From Oxyruncus cristatus (Eukaryota > Chordata > Aves > Passeriformes > Cotingidae), in the NCBI GenBank assembly GCA_013399855.1, contig VXAY01007012.1:250533-314532 (forward strand): a DNA stretch of 64,000 nucleotides, given 5' to 3'. Positions within the stretch are counted from its first letter, which is position 1; the number at the start of each line of letters is the position of its first letter. This document shows, piece by piece, positions 12,037 through 24,371 of the stretch. Position numbers and translations under genes: made by a program. The notes beneath the pieces are model-generated. The model ran no database searches, was not told the origin of the DNA, and was given only the letters and a program-made list of their open reading frames with translations.

Positions 12037-12462
12037 TAGAATCACAGAATCATTAAGGTTGGAAAAGACCTCCATTAACCCATCACTGCCAAGTCCACCA
12101 CTAAACTGTGTCCCTAAGTACCACATCTACAGGTTTTGCATCAACACTTCTAGGAACAGTGATCCCATCACGTCCCTGGGCAGCCTGTTCCAGTGTTTGA
12201 CAACTCTTTCAGCAAATAAATTCTTCATAATATCCAATCTAAATATCCTCTGGTGCAACTTGAGGCCATTTCCTCCTGTCCTATTATTTGTATTACTTGG
12301 TAGAAGAGACCAACACCCACCTGGCTACAACCTCCTTTCAGGTAGTTGTAAAGAGTGATAAGATCCCCCTTGAGTCTTGTTTTCTATAAACTAAACAACT
12401 CCAGTTCCCTCAGCCACTCCTGATAAGATTTGTACTCCAGACCCTTCATCAGGCTGGCAGCA
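12037..12462 (-). mobile_element. CR1 LINE, 3' part (about 430 bp)
   Basis: The reverse complement of a CR1 3' region begins at AGAATCACAGAATCATTAAGG. It continues through GGCAGCCTGTTCCAGTGTTT, AAATTCTTCATAATATCC, GAGGCCATTTCCTCCTGTCC, CTGGCTACAACCTCCTTTCA and CTCAGCCACTCCTGATAAG. On the minus strand this covers the last part of ORF2 and the 3' UTR. Multiple substitutions and frame breaks make it non-coding. It is a different subfamily from the TTGGAAGGGACC-type copies. Confidence 0.93.
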
Positions 12463-13951
12463 CTGAGTCCACTTCCCTCTCCCCACAGACATTAACTTTT
12501 AGGATAATGGGTGTTCTTGGGCGTTCTTAAAAGGCTAATGCAGAATTTCCCAGCCACAAAAGCCATTGGTGCATTAGCATGACCTAATTCTGCCCACATT
12601 TCATTTTGTGTAGTCACCTCAGAGTCAAAGAGCTACAGCTGATGAGAAAACAAACGTTGTAGGTGGCCTTTGTTCCCCCATACACATAAAATGGTTGAGT
12701 TCCTTTTTGGAAGGTAAAAAGCAGCCCAGCACACTGAAACTGTTGCACTACCAAAACTGAGCTCTCTGTCTGACCTACCTGGTCTTTACACTCTGTGTTC
12801 AGCCAAAAAAAGAATGAGACGTCTCCAAAAATTGTTTCTAAAATGAATCAGCCCAGAGAAAATTACTTTTTGCTGTGTTTGTAGACAGAGCCTTAGGAGA
12901 CCAACTGGTAACTTCAGTACCTCAGCTGAGCACTCAGTTATGAGCTTCAATGGAGGAGAAGCATGCACATAAAGGAAGAGTGCCCCCTTATTGAAAAAAT
13001 TAATCCAAGCCATACATGGAGGTTGCCCCATATCAATCCCCAACAGGATACAAAACATTTCTAATGGTCAAAAAGCATGTGTTTCTCTGGGGGTAAAATT
13101 CTTCCACCTGAGATTCTTCTAATCAAACATGCATATATACCAAAACTGAAAGGGTTTCTGAAAACACCAAAAGGGGTTAAAAAAAACAAAAAAAAAACCA
13201 AAAAAAAACCCAACAACTCAAACCACAAGGAATGCACTTAAACCCAAACTACAGAAACCTCAGAAAGAGAACTAACAGCAACAGCATCACCCAAAGTCCA
13301 GTTGCATCTCATTAGTGCTTTCCTACACAGGGACATGCAGGGAAGTGAAGGTAAGTCAGCTAACTACAGGTGTGAAGTCAGTGCTCATAAATTAAAGCAC
13401 ATGTGCATGTTCTCATTTAGGATTAAAATGCCTTTAGTGCTTAATCCTCCTCTGAGGATTAAACTACATCAATGTAAGGTGACTTTATTCCTGAATGAGG
13501 GCATCCCCACAAGGGCTAAATGTCTTTAGCTGGTGCACGTTGACTTCACACCTTTGCTCATTCACTTTCTGAGAGTCCCTGCAAATGCACAGCCTGGTAA
13601 CGCTTGGCTGTAAAGGGCCAAGAAAGGGGGAGACCAAAACTGCCACTGATGGAGGTATTAAGGTTGAGCCCATACTGAAGTTATCCCTGGAGCTGGTTTG
13701 CTTTGCACTGCAAGCTTGGGTGTATCAAGGAATTGCTTCTCAAACTTGTACGTGGCCCAGTGACAGTGTACATCCAACTGCATACTCAGGTCAGAAAACA
13801 TGCTGGGCCTTTGACATAATCCAAAGGGGTTCCTTCAGTGCACTGAAGGGAAATTGATCTGGCTGCCGATGCTGCTCTTTGCTTTCTGAGTGTTGTGTTC
13901 TGTTTCTCACGGCTCAGCCACCTCTGATATGAAGCATTTTTCTACCAAGAG
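12463..13951. other. Unique non-coding sequence
   Basis: No gene was recognised. It contains an A-rich low-complexity block (13178-13212) and a pair of strong splice-like signals around 13331-13350, described under findings. Confidence 0.45.
13178..13212. repeat. A-rich low-complexity tract
   Basis: Runs of A interrupted by C or CC (AAAAAAAAC units) over about 35 bases. Confidence 0.9.
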
Positions 13952-14691
13952 TCATAGAATCATAGAATGGTTTGGGTTGGAAGGAACCTTAAAGATCTCC
14001 TAGTCCCAACCCTCATTCCATGGGCAGGGACACCTTCCGCTAGACCAGGTTGCTCAAGGCCCCGTCTAACCTGGCCTTGCACACTTCCAAGGATGGGGCA
14101 TCCACAACTTCTCTGGGCAACATGTTCCAGTGTCTTACCACCCTCAATGTAATTAATTTCTTCCTAATGTCTGATCTAAATCTACCCTCTGCCAGTTTAA
14201 AGCCATTTTCCCTTGTAGTATCATTACACGTACTTGTACAAAGTCCCTCTCCATCTTTCTTGTAGCCCGTTCAGGTACTGGAAGGTGGTACAAAATCTCC
14301 CCAAAGCCTTTTCTTCTCCAGGCTGAACAACCCCAACTCTCTCAGCCTGTAGCAGAGGTACAGCCCTCTGAGAATCTTCGTGGCCTCCTCTGGACCCTCT
14401 CCAACATGTCCATGTCCTCGTGCCAGGGGCCCCAGAGCTGGAGACAGTACTCCGCCTGAGGTCTCTTGACAGCAGCGTCCCTTCCCTTGAGCTGCTGGTC
14501 ATGTCTCTTGAAATGTAGCCCAGGACATGATTGGCTTTCTGGGCTGTAAACATGCATTGGTGAGTCATGCTGAGCTTCTTGTCCGCCAACATCCCAAGTC
14601 CTTCTCCCCAGGGCTGCTCTCAATCCCATTCTCTACCCAGCCCTCTGTTTGTGCTTGGGATTTGCCCCAACCCAAGTGCAGGATCTTACAC
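13952..14691 (-). mobile_element. CR1 LINE, 5'-truncated copy with ORF2 C-terminus (about 740 bp)
   Basis: The plus strand starts with the complement of two octamers (TCATAGAATCATAGAATGG), then TTGGGTTGGAAGGAACC and the standard 3' UTR and ORF2 C-terminus in reverse, out to CCAAGTGCAGGATCTTACA. On the minus strand, motifs such as AQKANHVLGYISRD and LGRFCTTFQYLNGLQ remain, but in shifting frames with stops. It is the longest CR1 copy in the window. The reverse-transcriptase core is absent because of 5' truncation. Non-functional. Confidence 0.96.
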
Positions 14692-15144
14692 CGGGAGAAG
14701 GAGATCGATGAAAAGTTGACTTTCAGTCTTTCCTGGTTTGCTTTTCTTTCTTTCCGCTCCCGAGTAATTGTGGAAAAAGGTGGCTAACCCTTAATGTACA
14801 CTGGATCTGGAAGGGCTTTGGTAAGAGCAGTGTATTTGGTGAAAACCTGAAAAGCTTTTTTAGAGGAGAGAGTGAAGAGTGGCAGACACAACAAGGGACT
14901 GAATTTGAAGGCTCAAAACTTTCTTTCCAGTCTCATCCATGTAGTCTCACAGGAAAGCTATGCACACTGAAAGAGGTGGTTGGTTTCAAAACATGAAATC
15001 TGTGAGTGCTAAGGCCCACTCACTCAGTGGTAACTTCTGCATTTCTCCTCTATTTCCATGGCATGCAATGCCTAATCTTAACCTGAGCCACAACAGTGAG
15101 CACCTGTCTGTAGCATGGACCAAAATACAAGCTCACTTCCAAGC

Positions 15145-15195
15145 TCATTTCTCCTCATTTCCAAGGTGGAGAAAATGAGGTTCACAACAAGGTGA
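15145..15195 (-). mobile_element. Possible MIR/L2 scrap, antisense
   Basis: CTCCTCATTTCCAAGGTGGA, GAAAATGAGGTTCACAACAA and GGTG resemble the reverse complement of the MIR block around CTCAGTTTCC and TCATCTGTAAAATG. It is short and diverged, so the call is tentative. Confidence 0.35.
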
Positions 15196-15489
15196 AAAAG
15201 GAGGATAAAGCTGCCACAGAAACCTGCAACAGGGATGAGGGGAAATCCTTTTTATTTCCCCTTTCTGTGCCCAGTGCCACACTGCCTGCTCACTATTGCA
15301 AAAAAAATCACGCAAACAAGCCTTTTGCCAGGCTGGTTTCCAGCTCTCCAACGTCTGCGCTCGAAAACAAGCGTGTCATGTTCCACCTCTGCTGACGAAA
15401 ATAAGGAAACAACCATGGTAAGGGAAGGATGGGTCTGAAGTGGTGAACCGGGGTAACGGCTCTAACCACACCAGGAACTGAGGTGCAGC

Positions 15490-15715
15490 TCCCCGTCGTC
15501 AGGGCAGGTCTCAGCCAGGAAGGTGCCTCTCGGCTGCTGTTTGCTGAGCGCTGGCACTCGGCACGTCCCGGCCACAGCAGGGATGGGAGCTGCAGCTCCT
15601 GCACCCATCAGCTATAGTGCAAGGCAGAGCAGGGCCTCTTCCAGATCAAACACACGCCGATCCCTTCCTTCACTGCGGAGCAACCACAGCCACGTCCTTC
15701 GGCTACGCTGATTAA
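15490..15715. other. Small CpG-rich patch
   Basis: About 13 CpG dinucleotides occur in roughly 225 bases (for example GTCGTC, TCGGCACGTCCCGGCC, ACGCCGATCC, TTCGGCTACGCT) and GC is clearly raised above the flanks. It is too short for a standard CpG island, and no TATA, exon or repeat is recognised with it. It could be a small regulatory element or simply GC-rich DNA. Confidence 0.4.
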
Positions 15716-17024
15716 GATTTCAGTTTTACCACACTGCGGGAGAGAGGCAGACTAAATTTTTGCCAGGGCAAGTGCTCCATCGAGCTCTGTCTGTGTTGCC
15801 TTCATGGCTGTGTCATGACAGGAAGGATTTGACAGGTGGCTTTGCTGTGAGAAAGGTGGCACTCTTGTCCTGGCTACCTCGCACAAGCCACGTTTTGCCT
15901 CCTTGAAAACAAAGTTCCTGGACACAGGAGGGGAAAAAGCGCTTTCCTCTGGTTGATGGTGGTGTAGGTATGAAGAAACACAACTGGGAATTTCAATCCA
16001 GCTTGTGTGTTTGCTGGATAGGAAAGCCAGCTCCACACCATATCCCTAAGTGCCCACCTGCAACACCTGAATTACCAAGTGGCCAACTCAACCACCAGAG
16101 CAGAGGTGGGGGCAGTCCTTCAGTCTCCTCAATGTCTGCATTAATCCTGGGATTCTACTTGCTCTCTCCTCAACCCTACTGGAAGTCAACAGTCCTACCT
16201 TGCATGCTTAAATTTTCCTGAAACTCATCTCTTCTGGAAAGAACTTGATTTCTTCTGCTTGTTTTCAAGGCCCTGACATGACCTAAAGAAGGGCACGGTC
16301 TCACTCCAGCAGAGACACTGTTTCTTTCTAGGGGAATGTTCCTCAGGGTAAATATCCTTCTTCACTTTTGTTCTCACCAGGTCGTGCTGGTAAAACAGCA
16401 GCAACCAGGACATAACGTGGCATTAAGGACAAATCACAACATGAAACATTTCCTCCCAAAAGGAGGATACGGGCAACATGACTATTGAGCATGCCATAAC
16501 AACACCTGTAAACCCAAACATGTGGGGTTTTTTTCACATCAGGTAACTGCATGTACATCTTTGTATACAGTACAACACCATCAAAAACAACGCTAAGAAA
16601 GACAAACCCAGGCACCCTGGATTCACCCACGGTGATGGCATCTCTGGGTTTTGAATTTCAACAGTCTCCATATGTGGGAGGTCCCATTGCCGCTTTGGTC
16701 TAGTAGCCCATGCAGAGGATTTATGCAGAGGACCAGCAGGAAGAGATGTAGACCACCTACCACCATGGCCATCATCACCAGGATCTCCTGCTGGTAGAGT
16801 GGAAAGTTTAACGACAGGGGAAACTGGAGCCCACAGACTGTTGCAGCTTAGAACAAACACTGCACATAACCCACCTCCAGTTCCCCAGAGGCAGAAACAA
16901 GGCACAAATGGGCCGCGCTGGTGCCAAGAATGTCCAACACAGCATCTAGTAAAAGCAACTGAAAAGATTGCAGAGACTTTCTGGAATGATCCATTAACAT
17001 TTTTATGACGAAATGTAGGTGTGA

Positions 17025-17107
17025 CGGGTCCGAACCGTCTCCTCTCACCTCCTTAGCACGGCAGAGGCCGTAACAGCTGCGGCCGCGATACTGCACATGG
17101 CAACGTG
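17025..17107. other. Short CpG cluster containing a NotI site
   Basis: About nine CpGs in 85 bases, including GACGGGTCCGAACCGTC and a GCGGCCGC octamer at 17079-17086. The surroundings are CpG-poor. No repeat family or gene is recognised here. Confidence 0.4.
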
Positions 17108-18020
17108 CTCACTCTGCCAAGAGACACGAAACTGTGCTGACTGAAATATGAAAATAACCACACCTTGTGTGGATCTGGGTTAAAATGGAGAAATTGTACC
17201 TTTCAGTCTTCTTGCCTGGAGAATATTTACAACAGCAGGAGGGGAAAGAGACGTGTGGAAGTTCACAGCCTCCTGCTGAGCTCCGTTCAGTGAGGAAGCC
17301 AGCTACGCTGGCTGTGTGATAGATGACATCCCAAGCCCAGGGGAGGATGAGGGGAAAAAAATTGGGGTATCTGGGTCTTCTGTTTAGTTAAAAACCAGTT
17401 GCTGGTCTCACTGTGAGGATAACCAGGTCAGAAGGACTGGCCTGGGGTACAGAAGAAATTGTGCCACGTGTCTGAAGATCTATTGCAGACATAAGAGTCT
17501 GTTGCTGGGATTTCACCTCACCCTGTGAGGAGGAAAATGAGAAAGAAGGTACAGATTTTGGTACTAGACCCACTTGTGGGGATGCTGAGTGTCTGGGTGG
17601 GAACTGAAGAGATGTGATGCTTCCCCCAGGTTGGAGGGAATGAGAAGGATGGTGGGGAGAGAGAAGGAAGAGAGCTGAAAGCAAAGATCCAATATTGTTT
17701 CCTTTCAGTTTCATTGCAATTAAGGCTCCTAATTGAAACCAGTTTTACCCCAGGTTTACTGTGGTGGCTGTTTTCTTTCTCTGCTGTTAAATGCAGGTGT
17801 TTCACACAGCAGGAAGTTGGCACGAAAGCATCAATTTCCAAAGCGCTGCCTGTACCATTCATAAGTTTATGCCTGAAGAAATCAGCACTGTGAGGAGTCC
17901 AGCCTTGCAAAGGAGATGTCAGCTGGGAGAGGAGGACAGGTGAGAGAGGAAGAAGGGGTGGGGAAAGGATGTTTGTCACAGCTGACGGATGGAGGTACTG
18001 TGGGGAAGGTGTGAGGAATG

Positions 18021-18161
18021 AAAGTCACAGAGTGGTTTGTCTTAGAAGGGACCTTACAGATCACCTTATCCCAACCCCCCTGCCACGGGCAGGGACACCT
18101 TCCACTAAACCAGGTTTCTCCAAGCCCCGTCCAGCCTGGCCTTGAACACTTCCAGGGATGT
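18021..18161 (-). mobile_element. CR1 LINE, 3'-end fragment (about 140 bp)
   Basis: Reverse-complement CR1 3' end: CTTAGAAGGGACCTTACAGA, CCCAACCCCCCTGCCACGGG, CAGGGACACCTTCCACTAAA and CCAGCCTGGCCTTGAACACT. Severe 5' truncation. The octamer tail at its left end is worn (AAAGTCACAGAGTGG). Confidence 0.92.
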
Positions 18162-19154
18162 CAAGTAGGATCAGCCTTGATCTGCTGCAGCATATGACAG
18201 CCCGGCCCAACCCTGCCTTAGTGAAGTAAGGGTTGCCATGGGGGAAGTCTTCAATCCCATCATTTTGTGTTGGATCTCTGCAGAGCAGAGCTGGCCCAGA
18301 TGAAGGAGGATCTCCAGGGAGCTGTTTACCAGCCTGGAAATGGGCTGCAACTCTGTATATGCTGCTTCAGTGATGTGGAGTGAGTGAAACATGAACCGAA
18401 GTAGTATTAAAATTGTAGTGTGCCTACAGAGCCATGGGGGTGTGTGTGATGCTTTGCAGACAAATAAAACTCTGAAGAAAAAAATATACATATTTTACCC
18501 TAAATGAAATACCTTCACAGAGGCCTGTTGCAGACTCTTTTTTCTCATCTTCTTCAGTATCTAAAATATAGTTTAATAGTGCTTAGAGATGAAGAAAATA
18601 GACATATATTTATGGACAGTGAACGCGGAAAACACCTTATATAGATGCTTGGGGTTACACAGTGGGTGAGAGAGAACAGCCGTTCCCAGCTCAGGAGAGG
18701 ATGTGATGGTGATTTTGGATGTTACTATGGGGGAGGGTAAAACCAGTTCCATGTAAACTCCTCCAATTTTGCCATTACTTACTCCTGGAGGGGAAAAAAA
18801 AAGCCCTTGAGCTTGTGACACAGCTTTAGAGCTGGGACACAAGGTGTGGGGAGGCTTTTTGCTAACGTATTTCTGGCTGCTAAAAGTCAGTCCTCTAGGT
18901 GGAAAAGGGCTCTGTGCTGGAGATGCAAAAAAGCTCCTAATGCAGAAATCAGCTTGGTGCTCAGGCTCCATCCTGCTCCGCAGCTTCTATTTACCTGTAG
19001 AGCCTTGGCCTGGAGGAAACATGGGTGTTGCAGACTGAGGTGGCTCTGATACAGAGCCAGGGTCCAACCTTCACCTCAGACAGACCAACACCTGCACACC
19101 TCGGCCATTCGATCCAAACGCTCCTCCCGGAGAGACAAACAAAAAACCAAGGGG

Positions 19155-19174
19155 AAAAAAAAAAAAAAAAAAAA
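19155..19174. repeat. Poly-A run (20 A)
   Basis: Twenty consecutive A after CCAAGGGG. No clear retroposed body precedes it. Confidence 0.95.
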
Positions 19175-21287
19175 GGAAAGAATACTTTGGCTAGGAAATA
19201 GGTCGTCGAGCTTTGGTTTTTAACCACAAGGGCAATCATTTTCCTATCACACCACTGCTCTCTGCCCTGTACCCGCTCCAGCAGCTGCTCGTGGGCCAGG
19301 GGCAGCCCCGATTTCCCCAGCCAGCCCCGGGATCATGTGGTGCAGCAGTGCACAGCCCCATCTTGTTCTCTACAAATCACCCCCTGCTCGATTGAGCAGC
19401 GCCTCTCGGTTGCATGCTCGGCAGCAGCGGGCTAGTGTGATAAAACCTGTGTTTATATCACACAAAATTAAGCCGTGTATCACTCAGGTGCTGTTTTCAG
19501 AGGAGCACAGAAATGTCACAGGGTTAACCACCAACGGAAGCTGAAGCTTCAACAGCCTTTATTAGCTCTGCAAGTGCTCCTAACCACACTCTTCCTATTT
19601 GCAGAAGAGGCATCTTCTTTCATGGGCCTCCTCTTGGGCTGTGGAGGTGATATTTACCAAATAAAAACTGTTGCTGCACCTGTGTAGTTCTCATGTGGCT
19701 TTCACTACCTCCCAGGTTAACCCATTCCTCTCAGAGGCTGTTTTAGGGAGCATTCTTCACTTTCATTTGGCTTTTCAGAGGGAGGATGAGGGCAGAGCCT
19801 TCCTTGTTTTCTTCCTTGTCTTTCTTCAGCAAGGTACTTGACTGCTAGGGACACAGGGTGGTGGGTAAGTGGGAGAGGGAATGGGAATGCCTTCAGATCT
19901 GCACAGTTTCTCAGCTGACTTGGCTGATGTGTCATGAGGCAGACACATGAGAAAGCCTTAGAGAGGTGAAACTGCTTCTTTCTCTGCGTCCTTGGAGTCC
20001 ACACCAGCCTCCTGTTAGGCTTGTGCCAAGCTGAGGAGGTGAGGGAGCTGCAGGATTGCGTGGAGGGAGTGTTTTGGGAGCACCTGCCAAATTCATAAAG
20101 ACATCAAGTAAACAACTCTGTGATTCCACACATGTTTTCTTAGGGGCAGAACCCACCCTTATCTACATCCAGGTCCTTCACTCCTCATTCCTGCTTTGGT
20201 GCTGCTTTTGGAAGAAGAAAAGGTGTGGAACAGACTGCTTTTTATCTAGCAGAGGTTAAATTTACCATCCGTACACCAGCCCTGGAAGCTGTATGGGCAC
20301 AGCTGGGGTTGGCAGCAGGAGAAGAAGGAGGCAGGACCAGAGTACACTGTGTGCAGACACTTCATCCAACACTTGTGCCTCTTTCAAGCTTCATATTACC
20401 CACCTAAGCAGCAGTGGTAAACAAACCCCACGTGAAACTCTACGACTGCTCCTGTTCTGTTGGTCTCCAGAGAGACATTCCACGGGCCACGTTTCCCATA
20501 TCCAAGGTGTCTTTGGGAAAATACCTTCAAGCAAACCTTTTCTGAGTGTAGGGTGCTGCCAGGTGATATACCCCAGCTGCAGTAAAGCCTCTCCCACTGC
20601 TGTGATTCTTCCTACCCAAGGCTGTTGCTTCCTGCATACCAGATCAGCCCTACCAGAAGCACCTGGCGGGTGAAAATACACAGCAGGACAGGAGCTGCAG
20701 TGTTGGTCTCCAGAGGTGAGAGTGACAAACCCTTGTCAATAGCTTACCTGGGTCCAGTGAGCAGTGAGAGAAATTCAGAGAAGAAAAAACCCCAAGGGCT
20801 ACTGAACACAAAGGCAGCCCCTCTGCTTCAGATGCAAATTACTGACACCTGGGAGAGTGTTTGAGGAAGTATCACTGCCTGATTATTCCCAGCTTTTTTC
20901 CAAGGTATCTATTGTTTGCTGTTAGCTGTAACACACTGCTCTTCCCCTCAGTGCCCATTCCTATCAGCTATACTGGGAGTCTTGTGTTCATCATACAAGG
21001 CTCAATACACCTGACCTGAGCTCCTTTCTGGCCTCATGATAACCAGCGTCTCAATTCTGTGCCACGATTTCTAACAGAAAGGCTTTGAGATGATGGTGGT
21101 GATATCGAACACTCAAAAAGAGGGAATTCATCCTTGCAGGCTCCGACGTTACCTTTAGGACGTTGTGAAAATTTACCAAGGAGCAATTCTGTGTTCTCTT
21201 TTATTCGTTTCCTGATCTACAGCATTTAGAGAACCACACCATTAAACTCACCTTCACCACTCTGAGAGACGGACGTGAGCTCTCTAC

Positions 21288-21311
21288 AAAAAAAAAAAAA
21301 AAAAAAAAAAA
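21288..21311. repeat. Poly-A run (24 A)
   Basis: Twenty-four consecutive A after GAGCTCTCTAC, the longest uninterrupted A-run in this half of the window. No recognised SINE or retrocopy lies upstream. Confidence 0.95.
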
Positions 21312-23574
21312 GCAGCTTTTCTTCAGTAGTCATAGAAGCTGGTGCTGCTTACATTGGTGGAAATGAGCATCAGGGAGAAAAAGGGCAGCCTGGATGCTGC
21401 TCCAGGCTGGTACAATCCATTCCCTGAGGCCACCAGGTATAAACGAAGGCAAAAGTGTTTCTTGCAATCAGTTCTTCCCTTTCCCCATAGTGGGTCTGAA
21501 GTCATTGCTGGATGAATGTTACAGCAAGAGAGGGCAGGACTCTTAAATCAGCTTAGAGTTCCTGTTTTCCTTCACCAGGTGACTAATTAGTCCCAGATGG
21601 GGCTAGTTACATTTCCCCTGTTGGGGAAGGTGATACGTAAGAAACCCCGTGGCAAAACCCTCTTCTTCAGAACTAGAGAGACCATAAGCTACCTTAATGT
21701 GAGCAGCTCCTCTCTCTCCCCATCATGGCCTACCTCCTTCATCTTCCCACTTTGCCCATAGCTGGACCATGAAAACTCAGTTTCCATACTTCCCCAACCC
21801 TGAGTTATTTCACAAACACAAGCCTCAATGTAAAGTGATAAAAAAGTCCTGTAAACATTCAATAAAAAATTTAAAAGAAAATATTTAATCTTTTCTTTCA
21901 GTATTTTGTCTTGTGGCCAAGAAGGTTTAAGGATGTGGGACTTAAAGTTGCTCTTTTTCATGTGTTCTGTCAGAAAAAAGCACTGTGCCACTTTAGGAAG
22001 TGAAGGGCGCTGGTAAGTTCTTGGAGAAAAACCACATGGCCAGATGATATTCCCTCAAGCCCTGAGGGGAGATGTTACCAGCAGAGGTGTGACAGTACTC
22101 CAGCACTCCAAGACTATAAACAGAACCTTAAGCAACTCATTTAAGACAAATCATTTTAGAAATGAAGCCTTTACTTATCGACATAAAACCTCCACTCTTT
22201 AATTGTCTATCTCATTCTGTGAAAGTGCACTGAAAATCTACCAACATTATAAATAGAACTGCTCAGTTAACAATCGCTTTGATGTCTAAAATGAAGTCCA
22301 CATCCCTACTCCCCCTGTCTACCTGTCTGTTTTTTGAGATTGTCTCTGTTTAGACCAGCATTCCTGGGTTGGTAGCGAGATAGACGTAAATGAGCTATGA
22401 TGAAAGATTAATTATTCTTCATTGGAGGGAGTTTCTTACCATGTACAAAAAAATTACAAAGGTTTTCTATCTCATGAGCATCCCAAAGCAGAGAAGGGAG
22501 ATTATAACATCAGGGGAAAGGCCAAGTCCTCCCTGCTTCCCTCTGAAAAATAAATTGGGTCTTTTAATCACGATCCCCATTTTCAGGTGTCACACAACTT
22601 GAATGTAGTCCTAATAATCTGCAAACTTTCTACTGGGATGCCTCATTTTGGTTCTGTAAGCACTCCACAGCACTGCTGGCTCAGGGTGTGGAGAAAAGAG
22701 TAATGCAAATCCCTCACTGCTTTCTGGTCCTGAGGGATATGGGCACACACAGAAGGTTGTCTGAATATGGCACCCAGAGCCCCTGTCTGTCCTTTGCTGA
22801 ACATCTCGTCCCCCAAAAACTGAGACTCCTGGGATGATATTCTGAATCTGAGGCATCCAGATTTTATGTCAAAAACCTTGTTGTGTGCTATTGAAAACCC
22901 AGCCCTAGACTGGTAGGTGGGATGTGAGGTATGCTGTCAATAACTGGATGTACAAAATAGCTGAGAAAGAGCCCACCCACGTCTTGCCTGACTTAGACAA
23001 GTATCCATCCCTCATGTTCATAATTCCTGAAGTTGCTTCCAAAATTCAATGTGTGGGACCTGAAAAACACCTACTGTGGAGGGGGTCTGAGCACAGATAA
23101 ACTAGACCTGTTGCCAGTACACTGGAAGGTTAATTAAACGAATATGGCTTTCAGTAACTTCCAAGCTAAACAATTTGCCAAAACATTCAAACATGCTAAA
23201 TATTGGAAGTGTTTTGCCTCTATTGGCTCCGTGCTCAGGCATCACAGGATGATTCGTTCTACCAATAATTCATGTACCTGCATGTTTTAATGACAACTGA
23301 AATACCCTGGCATTTCTGGGCTAGCATGTGTGTTATGATCTATGAGCCTACACTCCCTCTACCTTCACTTTGAACTGAACTGCTTTATTAAGCAACCCCA
23401 CTACCCACCACTATCGAACGTGCCAGGACCTGTGAAATTTTCTTGTGCAGTGCTGCCTTTGAATCCCTTCCAAGACCCAACCAGTAGCACCAGTATTCAG
23501 ACACTGTAGGATGATACCCACAGCCAATGAACTAAAACTTCCTTTGGGAATCTGTAGAAACCCAGGGAGCCTGT

Positions 23575-23625
23575 TTTGGTTTTGTTGTGTTTTTTTGTTT
23601 TGGTTTGGTTTGTTTTTTTTTTAAC
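23575..23625. repeat. T/G-rich low-complexity tract
   Basis: TTTTGTTGTG, T7 and TTTGGTTTGG units end in a T10 run, with almost no A or C for about 50 bases. Confidence 0.9.
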
Positions 23626-24059
23626 AAAATCAATTGACACACAGTCTGCAATCATTAGGACAGGGAGCTAGAAATGAGCATATCTGTAATAAAAATCTCT
23701 TTGCACCTACCTACTTCCCCAGGAGACAAAGTTGCCTGTCCTAGAGGAGTAGAACAGGGCACTCTGAAAAGAGGAATATAGCAAAAAGGGGTTCTTCTGC
23801 CTTATCTGTACTGCACATGAAGCTGCTTCAGAAGCTTATTTCTAAGGATTTTTTTCTGATATTTACTCTTTTATTGTTACAAAGTGGGTAAGATATAGAG
23901 CCTTAGATATCCGTGGTCAGATCCCTGAACGAGCTCATGCATTTCAAGTGGTATTAGATATTCAAGTAGGAATTTGGAATGAGATTTAGTTAGTAGATTA
24001 GGGTATCCAAATTCAGGTGTTTATGTGCTGACCTATGAAATCCCACTGTGGCTGTTGTG

Positions 24060-24371
24060 GAGGTAGCAGCGTTGTCAGTGACTCCTTAAGATTCACTTAA
24101 GATTACCTTAAGGCAGACACTTTTGTTTGGCCCACCAATCCGGGGACTTTTGCTGGTTGTGACTGTACTTTCTCGGAGCTTCATCCGGCTGACCACTTGC
24201 CAACACCTGATACCCGGAGTGAAACCCTGGAATATCCATAACATTTGCACCAGACCGCCAAATGTGATTTGGGATTGCTCTCGACCAGAGCATTCGTCAT
24301 GTGACTTTGACTTATTGTCTTCTGAGCAAAAGGAAAGACAATATGTCCTACAGCACCTCAGAGGACAGACA
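24060..24371. other. Unclassified CpG-enriched block next to a CR1 tail
   Basis: About eight CpGs in 250 bases (AATCCGGGGAC, TTTCTCGGAGC, CATCCGGCTGA, TACCCGGAG, CTCTCGACC, CATTCGTCATG) set it apart from its flanks. It begins near a small repeat of CTTAAGATT (about 24086 and 24097). Low stop density gives overlapping open frames on both strands (126 codons plus, 111 minus), none protein-like. It could be an unrecognised solo LTR or other transposon piece, or unique DNA. Confidence 0.3.

Larger units (their letters stand above)
14692..18020. other. Unique non-coding sequence with two CpG-rich patches
   Basis: A 3.3-kb stretch without CR1. It holds a possible antisense MIR scrap (15145-15195) and two GC/CpG-rich patches (15490-15715 and 17025-17107), listed separately. 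Long minus-strand open frames at 17388-17979 are Ser/Pro/Phe-rich, come from purine-rich plus-strand DNA, and do not look like a protein family. Confidence 0.45.
18162..24059. other. About 5.9 kb of unique non-coding sequence
   Basis: No CR1 was recognised across this interval and no gene. It contains two long A-runs (19155-19174 and 21288-21311), a T/G-rich tract (23575-23625) and many unremarkable open frames under 135 codons. Confidence 0.45.

Noticed and set aside
14224..14629. Overlapping minus-strand open frames of 95-122 codons
   Set aside because: They lie inside the antisense CR1 at 13952-14691, in broken ORF2 frames.
17388..17979. Two overlapping minus-strand frames of 108 and 153 codons
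   Set aside because: Ser/Pro-rich low-information peptides from purine-rich DNA. No ATG-plus-splice support and no family recognised.
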